A stretch of 64,000 nucleotides of DNA, taken from Myxococcales bacterium (GTDB lineage Bacteria; Myxococcota_A; Polyangia; Polyangiales; Ga0077539). Both the position numbers and the translations under genes were made by a program. The stretch lies in assembly GCA_016793325.1 (NCBI GenBank), contig JAEUKI010000078.1, positions 1 through 64,000 of the forward strand. Direction: 5' to 3'. The notes under the pieces are model-generated. The model was not told the origin of the DNA. It was given only the letters and a program-made list of their open reading frames with translations, and made no database searches. Positions 59,076-64,000 of the stretch are shown piece after piece; within the stretch, counting starts at the first letter, position 1; each line of letters starts with the position of its first letter.

Positions 59076-59570
59076 GAGCTGCGCGAGCATGGTCTCGGCG
59101 TTGGAGACCTCGAACTTCATGGGCGCCTCGAGGTTGAGCGTCTTGACCACGCCGTTGTCGACGAGCATCGAGAAGCGCTTCATCCGAAGGCCCATTCCTG
59201 CGGCGGTGAGGTCGAGCTCGAGGCCGAGCTTCTTGGCGAACTCCGCGGCGCCGTCGCCGAGGAAGCGGATCTTGCCGATGGCCTTCTCGTCCTTGCCCCA
59301 CGCGGCCATGACGAAGCCGTCGTTCACCGAGACGCACCACACTTCGTCGACGCCCTTGGCCTTGAGGGCGTCGAGGTTGGCGACGTAGCCAGGGACGTGC
59401 TTGGCCGAGCACGTGGGCGTGTAGGCGCCGGGGAGACCGAACACGACGACCTTCTTTCCTTCGAGGGCCTTGGCCACGGACACGGGTTGCGGGTTGAGCG
59501 GGCACGCTTCGCCGAACTCGACGGTCTCGTACAGCGTGGCGTCCGGAACGCGATCTCCAACTTGAATCAT
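59070..59570 (-). CDS. Peroxiredoxin (Prx5-type)
   Basis: The 166-residue thiol peroxidase has the peroxidatic-Cys motif PGAYTPTCSAKHVPGYV (with the T-x-x-C site), VWCVSVNDGFVMAAW and a resolving-region Cys absent or internal, as in the Prx5 class that usually uses glutaredoxin or glutathione. It reduces H2O2/alkyl hydroperoxides. Start: ATG at 59570 is preferred; a GTG at 59582 would overlap the upstream stop (GTGA). Downstream of a membrane-protein gene on the same strand. Confidence 0.94.
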   Translation of the reverse strand: MIQVGDRVPDATLYETVEFGEACPLNPQPVSVAKALEGKKVVVFGLPGAYTPTCSAKHVPGYVANLDALKAKGVDEVWCVSVNDGFVMAAWGKDEKAIGKIRFLGDGAAEFAKKLGLELDLTAAGMGLRMKRFSMLVDNGVVKTLNLEAPMKFEVSNAETMLAQLG

Positions 59571-59578
59571 GACTCGAA

Positions 59579-60508
59579 TCACCGGTCTTTCTCTGAGGGG
59601 TCTCGTGACTTCGAAGCGTCAGCTTCGGAGGGCGTCTCGCCGTTGGGTTCGCCCGCGGGCGCGTCGATCGACCCGAGCGGCGAAGGCGCGCGGGGCGACG
59701 GAGCGTAGCCGTTCACGACGAGATCCAACACCACATGGAGGTTGGCGAGCTGTTCGATGAGCACCGTGGACGGAGGTGTCGCGTCGAGCACCGAGAAAAT
59801 GTGCAAAAAGGGCCCGTCGATCCGCACCTGCGGCTGAGAAAACCACCGCCAGAGGTAGTTGCCAGCGAAGATTCCCTGCGGCGTGAGCGAGAGCGCGCCG
59901 AGCGGAACGACCCCGCCGTGGTCGAGGACCTCGCGGGTCGCGGTGACGAGCGGCGCCTTCGTTCGTTGCAGGATTTCATGGGCGAGCGAGCCAGCGCCGC
60001 TGACCGCCCGAGGGACGAGCACCGTGCGGCCGTCGACGAGCACCAGCGACGTGACGGCGAGCGCCCGCAGCGTCGCGTCCTCTGCGGCTCGATAGTCCGC
60101 GCGCACCTCGACGATCGCGTCCCACGGGACGACCTCCCGCGACGCGCCCGCGGTGATCACGAGCTCGCGATCGTAGAGGGCCACGGTCGCGTTCTTCTCG
60201 AGCGCGTACGTCCTGAGCGTGACGAACGCGAGCGCAGCGAAGCCCACGCCGATCGTCGCGGCCAGCGCCGCGGTAAACGAGCTCTCTTGCAGCGCGAGCG
60301 GGATCCCTACGAGCGCGCAGAGCGACACGACGAGGCTCGCGAACCCGAGGGCGCGTCGCGCGCGCTGCTCGGACTGCTCTTCGACGTGCGTGCGATCCGC
60401 CGCGCCCGCAGCGCCTGCGTCTCGATACGGCGCGATCCCACGCTCGACAGATACGCCAGGAACGCTCTGTCCCACCGCCGTCTGCGTCTTCGTCTTGCTC
60501 TCGGTCAT
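59579..60508 (-). CDS. Membrane protein with PH-like (DUF6585-like) region
   Basis: The 309-residue protein starts at ATG 60508 (MTESKTKTQTAVG). Two TM segments (~55-80 and ~80-105) are followed by a beta-rich domain (~112-200: VALYDRELVITAGASREVVPWDAIVEVRADY) resembling bacterial PH-like/DUF6585 modules, and a second one (~210-275: SLTPQGIFAGNYLWRWF). The C-terminus is a Pro/Glu/Ser-rich tail. Function is unknown. It lies between CorA and the peroxiredoxin, same strand, with short gaps. Confidence 0.7.
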   Translation of the reverse strand: MTESKTKTQTAVGQSVPGVSVERGIAPYRDAGAAGAADRTHVEEQSEQRARRALGFASLVVSLCALVGIPLALQESSFTAALAATIGVGFAALAFVTLRTYALEKNATVALYDRELVITAGASREVVPWDAIVEVRADYRAAEDATLRALAVTSLVLVDGRTVLVPRAVSGAGSLAHEILQRTKAPLVTATREVLDHGGVVPLGALSLTPQGIFAGNYLWRWFSQPQVRIDGPFLHIFSVLDATPPSTVLIEQLANLHVVLDLVVNGYAPSPRAPSPLGSIDAPAGEPNGETPSEADASKSRDPSEKDR

Positions 60509-60527
60509 CGCGTCTTCGACAAGAGCG

Positions 60528-61499
60528 TCAGATCCACTTCTTGCTCTTGAAGTACGCATAGAACGCGAGCGCGATACCCGCCATGAGCGACAGCGCGAAG
60601 AAGTACCCGTAGCGCCATTTGAGCTCGGGCATGTGGTCGAAATTCATCCCGTAGATCCCGGCGACGAACGTCATCGGGAGCAGGATCGCCGAGATGATCG
60701 TCAGCGCCTTCATCGCGTCGTTCGTGCGATTGGCGGTGACCGTAAAGTGCACCTGCAGCGCGACGCCGAGCATTTCACGGTTGCCTTCGGTCAGGTCCGT
60801 CACGCGCACGAACTGATCGTACAGGTCGCGATAAAACGCGAGCGCCGGCTCGGGGATGAGGTCGAACTCGCCGCGCGACAAGCGCTGCGTCATGTCTCGC
60901 TGATACACGCTCATCCGGCGCAGCCACTGAACCGCGCGCTTCATCTCGAGGATCGTCTCGAGAAGCTCGGGGTCCGGGTCGTGGATCACGGCCTTCTCGA
61001 TCGCGTCGACGCTCTCGTCGATCTGCTCGGCGACGGGGATGTACATGTCCGTGAGCTTGTCGAGCAGCGCGTGCGCCACGTACGCAGGGCCGCGCGCCAT
61101 GGCCTTGGGGTTGCGCCGGAGCTCGGTCTCGACCGACTCTTTCGCGGGCAATTTCACAGTGTGATGCGTGAAGAGCCAGTTGGGGCCGATCACGAGGTCG
61201 ACCTCGAGCGGGGCGAGCTCGAGCCGATGGCCGGGCTCGCGCACGACGCCGTGCATCACGATGTAGAGGTAGTCACCCCAGTCTTCGACCTTGGGCGTGT
61301 TGCTGTCTCCGAAGAGATCCTCGACGACGAGCGGGTGCAGCTTGAGCAGCTCGCGTAGACACTCGTCGACCTCGGGGTTGCGCCCCTCGGTGTCGATCCA
61401 GACGGTCGTCCCCGGCGTGTTGAGGAGCTGCGCGAGCTGCGAGAGATCGCCGTACTCGCGGTACCCAGAAGCGTCGAGCACGTGCGCCGTCGCGCCCAT
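60528..61499 (-). CDS. corA: CorA-family Mg2+/Co2+ transporter
   Basis: The 323-residue protein has an N-terminal cytoplasmic funnel (residues ~1-250, e.g. HPLVVEDLFGDSNTPKVEDW and a long helix region VHFTVTANRTNDAMKALTIISAI) and two C-terminal TM segments, the first ending in the GMN selectivity motif (IYGMNFDHM). The second TM (FFALSLMAGIALAFYAYF) ends in the basic KSKKWI tail. This is the CorA ion channel for Mg2+ (also Co2+/Ni2+). It is divergent from ddl. Confidence 0.96.
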   Translation of the reverse strand: MGATAHVLDASGYREYGDLSQLAQLLNTPGTTVWIDTEGRNPEVDECLRELLKLHPLVVEDLFGDSNTPKVEDWGDYLYIVMHGVVREPGHRLELAPLEVDLVIGPNWLFTHHTVKLPAKESVETELRRNPKAMARGPAYVAHALLDKLTDMYIPVAEQIDESVDAIEKAVIHDPDPELLETILEMKRAVQWLRRMSVYQRDMTQRLSRGEFDLIPEPALAFYRDLYDQFVRVTDLTEGNREMLGVALQVHFTVTANRTNDAMKALTIISAILLPMTFVAGIYGMNFDHMPELKWRYGYFFALSLMAGIALAFYAYFKSKKWI

Positions 61500-61589
61500 C
61501 GACGTGCAGGGGTATCACAGCCTCGGGGCGACCGTACAACCCGCGACGAAGAGAAGCGCCCCAGGGGAGATACGGTATCTTCGCGCGCT

Positions 61590-62672
61590 GTGAACGAGAG
61601 TACACCCGCGCTGCTGCTGTTGTTCGGCGGGACGTCTGGCGAACGCCGCGTGTCCGTCGCGTCGGCGCAGAACGTTTCGACGCTATTTTCCCAAGCGAAA
61701 ACGTGGTTTTGGACGCCCGACGGGCGGGTGGTTGTGTGCGAACGAGCCGCGCTGCTCGCACACAAAAAGCCCTTCGAAGAGGACTTCGCTCCGACGGACG
61801 AGGGATCGCTCGGGACGTTCGCGTCGATCGAGGTCGCGCTCGATCACCTGCGCGCGCGCGAGCCCGACTGCGTGGTGCTCTTGTGCTTGCACGGCGGGAC
61901 CGGCGAAGACGGGACGATCCAGCGGCTCTGCGAGGCCCGCGACCTCGCGTACACGGGCTCGGATTCGGCCGCGAGCGCGAAGGCGTTCGACAAGGTGCTG
62001 GCCAAGTCCATCGTTCGAGCGGCGGGCGGGCGGGTGGCAGAGTCCGTGGTGCTTCCGCCGGACGACGTGATCGCGGCGCGCGCGGCGATCGAAGAGATCG
62101 TGAGCGAGCACGGGCGCGCGGTGGTCAAGCCCGTGGCCGACGGCTCGAGCGTGGGGCTCTTTCACGCGCGGACCCTCGAAGACGCGCGCACGATCGCGGA
62201 AGAGGTCGCCTCGCGCGGCGTCGCGTACCTCTGTGAAGCGTTCGTCTCGGGGCCCGAGCTCACCGTGGGCGTCGCGCAAACGGACTCGGGTGAAGCCCGC
62301 GTCCTCTGCGCGAGCGAGGTGCGGCTCGACCCCGGTCGCGTGTTCGATTTCGAGGGAAAATACCTCGGCAAAGGCACCATCGAGCTCACCCCCGCAGAGC
62401 AGCCCGCGCCGATCGTCCGCGCCGCTGAAGACCTCGCGCTGCTCGCGCACAACGCCCTCGGGTGCGAGGGGTACACGCGCACCGACGTGATCGTCAGCGA
62501 GCGCGGCGCGGTGTTTCTCGAGACCAACACGCTCCCGGGGCTCACCAAGGCGAGCTTCATCCCGCAGCAGGTCGCCGCGAAGGGCGAGGAGCTCGGAGAC
62601 TTTTTGCGCACACACATTCGACTGGCGCTCGCCCGTCGAGACCGCGATCGCGCCGCGCGAACAGCGCGTTGA
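61590..62672 (+). CDS. ddl: D-alanine-D-alanine ligase family protein
   Basis: The 360-residue ATP-grasp enzyme starts at GTG 61590. It shows LFGGTSGERRVSVASAQNV (N-terminal), VLLCLHGGTGEDGTIQ (the loop L-HG-GEDG), the ATP-grasp loop VVKPVADGSSVGLFHA, EAFVSGPELTVGV and FLETNTLPGLTKASFIPQQ (metal ligands Glu/Asn and the substrate loop). It makes the D-Ala-D-Ala dipeptide for peptidoglycan. The usual Lys-Tyr region between domains is diverged, so a related D-Ala-D-X ligase is possible. It stands apart from other mur genes. Confidence 0.92.
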   Translation: MNESTPALLLLFGGTSGERRVSVASAQNVSTLFSQAKTWFWTPDGRVVVCERAALLAHKKPFEEDFAPTDEGSLGTFASIEVALDHLRAREPDCVVLLCLHGGTGEDGTIQRLCEARDLAYTGSDSAASAKAFDKVLAKSIVRAAGGRVAESVVLPPDDVIAARAAIEEIVSEHGRAVVKPVADGSSVGLFHARTLEDARTIAEEVASRGVAYLCEAFVSGPELTVGVAQTDSGEARVLCASEVRLDPGRVFDFEGKYLGKGTIELTPAEQPAPIVRAAEDLALLAHNALGCEGYTRTDVIVSERGAVFLETNTLPGLTKASFIPQQVAAKGEELGDFLRTHIRLALARRDRDRAARTAR

Positions 62673-62679
62673 GCGGCGC

Positions 62680-63864
62680 TCAGCTCCCGCAGCAGCCGCC
62701 GCGCGACACGGTGAACATCACGCCCGTGAACGTGTTGTACTGCAAGTGCCACCACATGCGCGGCGCGGCGAACGTGCGGTCGAAGTAGTCGAGGACCTGC
62801 GCGAGGGTGTTGCAGCCGCCGGGCATTCCGCGGCACGTCGACGCGCAGACCATCCTCGGGTAGCCCGCGGGGTCGGTGAGCGTCGCCATGGGCATGCCCG
62901 CGCGCTCGACGATGGCCGCGGCGACGCCGCTGACGACGGCGGTCATCGAGTTGAAGCCGACGACGTGCACGCGGCGCACGGACGAGGCGAACGCGCCGGT
63001 GATCACCACCTCGACGGGCTCGTAGGCGATCACGCCCACGAATTCAACAGCGCGGTCGACGTCGATGACGGCGCGTCCGCCGTCGTAGTTGGCCACGACG
63101 ATGTAGCGGCCCGTCGCGCTCTCGACCATGGGCCCCATCGCGCAGGACGGACCCATGCTCGTGCAGCCCTCGTCGATCATCCCGTCGCAGTCGTCATCAG
63201 CGCCGTTGCTGCACACCTCCGTGCGCGGAACGACCTCGCCCACGCACGCCCCGTACATCGCGGGCATCCCGGCCATGCACGTGCGCGTTCCTGCGCGACA
63301 GGCGCCCATGCCCATCGTTGCTGCGGGGCCCGAGTAGCAGCTCGTGGTCGAGCCCACCATGCAGCCGCAGTCTTCGTCGGTCATCCCGTCGCAGTCGTCG
63401 TCGGACATATTGTCGCAGCGCTCGGTCGTGGGCGCGACGCCGCCCTCGCACGTGTCGCTCCATCGTCCGACTTCGCCGCTCCCGATGCAGCGCTGAACGC
63501 CGCGTCGACACGCGCCGACGCCCGCCACCGAGCGCGGCCCGAGCGAGCACGCGCGCGTCGTGTTGGGAATGCAGTTGCACGTCGACGGAAAGAGCCCCGT
63601 CCCGTCGTCACCGACGATCATGGGACAGTTTGCAGCGTCGACGACGTCCACCGAGCCCGAGTCCGTCGGGGCGGGTCGATCCGTCGCGACGTCGGGCAGC
63701 GCTGTCGCGTCCTGCGCGGCGTCGGCGGACGTCGCGTCTCGAGGCGTTGGCTGATCGACGGTCTGTGCGTCCCGAGGCGCGAGCATCGGAGGCGAGGCGC
63801 ACGCCGCGCTCCACAGCGCGACGGCGAACAGAGAAGACATCGAGCGTAGCGACATGGCTGCCAT
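62680..63864 (-). CDS. Lipoprotein with MopE-type metal-binding motifs
   Basis: The 394-residue protein starts at ATG 63864; M at 63855 is possible. Signal/lipobox LWSAAC leads to an Asp/Ala/Thr-rich linker. Two copies of the MopE-type putative metal-binding motif are present: ERCDNMSDDDCDGMTDEDCG and VCSNGADDDCDGMIDEGC (D-D-D-C-D-G-x-x-D-E). Additional repeats of the form GACRRGVQRCIGSG and GACRAGTRTCMAG sit next to them. The C-terminal half (~220-394) is a globular region with CASTCRGMPGGC. Probable surface metal-binding lipoprotein. Confidence 0.85.
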   Translation of the reverse strand: MAAMSLRSMSSLFAVALWSAACASPPMLAPRDAQTVDQPTPRDATSADAAQDATALPDVATDRPAPTDSGSVDVVDAANCPMIVGDDGTGLFPSTCNCIPNTTRACSLGPRSVAGVGACRRGVQRCIGSGEVGRWSDTCEGGVAPTTERCDNMSDDDCDGMTDEDCGCMVGSTTSCYSGPAATMGMGACRAGTRTCMAGMPAMYGACVGEVVPRTEVCSNGADDDCDGMIDEGCTSMGPSCAMGPMVESATGRYIVVANYDGGRAVIDVDRAVEFVGVIAYEPVEVVITGAFASSVRRVHVVGFNSMTAVVSGVAAAIVERAGMPMATLTDPAGYPRMVCASTCRGMPGGCNTLAQVLDYFDRTFAAPRMWWHLQYNTFTGVMFTVSRGGCCGS

Positions 63865-63931
63865 CGTACGTCTGGACGCACCTCGAGCGTCCAAGTTTGC
63901 GCGCAGTTCATCGCGTCGAGCGACGACGGAG

Positions 63932-63943
63932 TACGCTCGGCGC
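63932..63943 (+). promoter_or_regulatory. TACGCTCGGCGC promoter-like motif
   Basis: This is the third exact copy of the 12-mer also found at 17419 and 56474. It lies 10 nt before the ATG at 63954, with TACGCT 16 nt before it. It lies in the 89-nt gap between the MopE-motif lipoprotein and a new gene starting at the right edge. Confidence 0.35.
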
Positions 63944-63953
63944 CGAGCGCCCG

Positions 63954-64000
63954 ATGTCTCTCTCAGACCACCAAGCTCCCAGTCGCGCGGCGCTCTTTGC
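63954..64000 (+). CDS. Partial gene at right edge
   Basis: ATG at 63954 opens a reading frame without stop to the window end, encoding MSLSDHQAPSRAALFA. A promoter-like motif precedes it. Only 15 codons are visible, so no family can be assigned. It may be a real CDS truncated by the window edge. Confidence 0.4.
   Translation, partial: MSLSDHQAPSRAALF

Overview
The window looks like a chromosomal segment of a high-GC, Gram-negative myxobacterium (Myxococcota, probably class Polyangia and close to Sandaracinus). The reasons are strong G/C third-position bias, many lipoproteins with Asp/Ala/Thr-rich linkers after the lipobox, RCC1-type and MopE-type Cys-rich surface proteins, a MYXO-CTERM-like sorting tail, an AgmX/PglI-type domain, Hanks-type Ser/Thr kinases, a bacterial Thg1-like protein and a caspase-like lipoprotein candidate. 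The assignment rests on gene content only; there is no rRNA in the window.

Layout. 1-205 carries an imperfect inverted repeat. 206-5341 is an RCC1 lipoprotein followed by the conserved rpmH-rnpA-yidD-yidC-jag cluster for ribosome, tRNA processing and membrane insertion. 5428-8442 is a divergent pair: a zinc-finger protein with what looks like a decayed EF-Tu-type G domain, and an exported caspase-like protein. 8459-12526 holds thiD, a transmembrane Ser/Thr kinase, a degenerate GGDEF-like protein and an orphan. 12583-14775 is an SDR reductase plus Rieske oxygenase pair, followed by a pirin. 15604-19363 holds two unrecognised proteins and a GNAT protein. 19358-21791 has a tandem degenerate cyclase-like protein and a divergent Thg1-like/PIN pair. 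21804-24844 is a TetR operon (TetR, phosphoesterase, AgmX-tail protein) divergent from an M28 peptidase with a palindromic operator between them. 24995-31160 holds a RetSat/CrtI-type oxidoreductase, nitroreductase, membrane protein, methyltransferase, a 190-bp MITE-like element, an AraC regulator and a possible sliding-clamp-like protein.

31264-36926 encodes a large alpha-2-macroglobulin-like protein and a GIDE-like membrane protein. 36976-40789 is a cobalamin riboswitch in front of class Ia ribonucleotide reductase nrdAB. 40812-45394 has a zinc-ribbon membrane protein, a lipoprotein, a Ser/Thr kinase fused to a macro domain and two small proteins. 45440-50318 runs on the minus strand: rpmA, rplU, an M23-type peptidase with a MYXO-CTERM-like tail coupled to a lipoprotein, and mannose-1-phosphate guanylyltransferase coupled to uppP. 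50554-53770 has a fatty-acid hydroxylase, a composite tandem/palindromic repeat, a VanZ-like protein coupled to an OmpR-type regulator, and fabH. 53793-63864 holds a lipase-like hydrolase, an extensin-like lipoprotein, a YpfJ-type metallopeptidase, a giant Cys-rich lipoprotein, a peroxiredoxin, a PH-like membrane protein, CorA, Ddl and a MopE-motif lipoprotein. A partial gene begins at the right edge.

Themes. Envelope biogenesis and surface lipoproteins dominate (yidC, uppP, ddl, M23, CorA). Several signalling proteins look catalytically decayed or newly fused. Three inverted repeats share a GGGGACGG head, and a TACGCTCGGCGC-type hexamer/dodecamer recurs just upstream of start codons, which suggests a common short-leader promoter.
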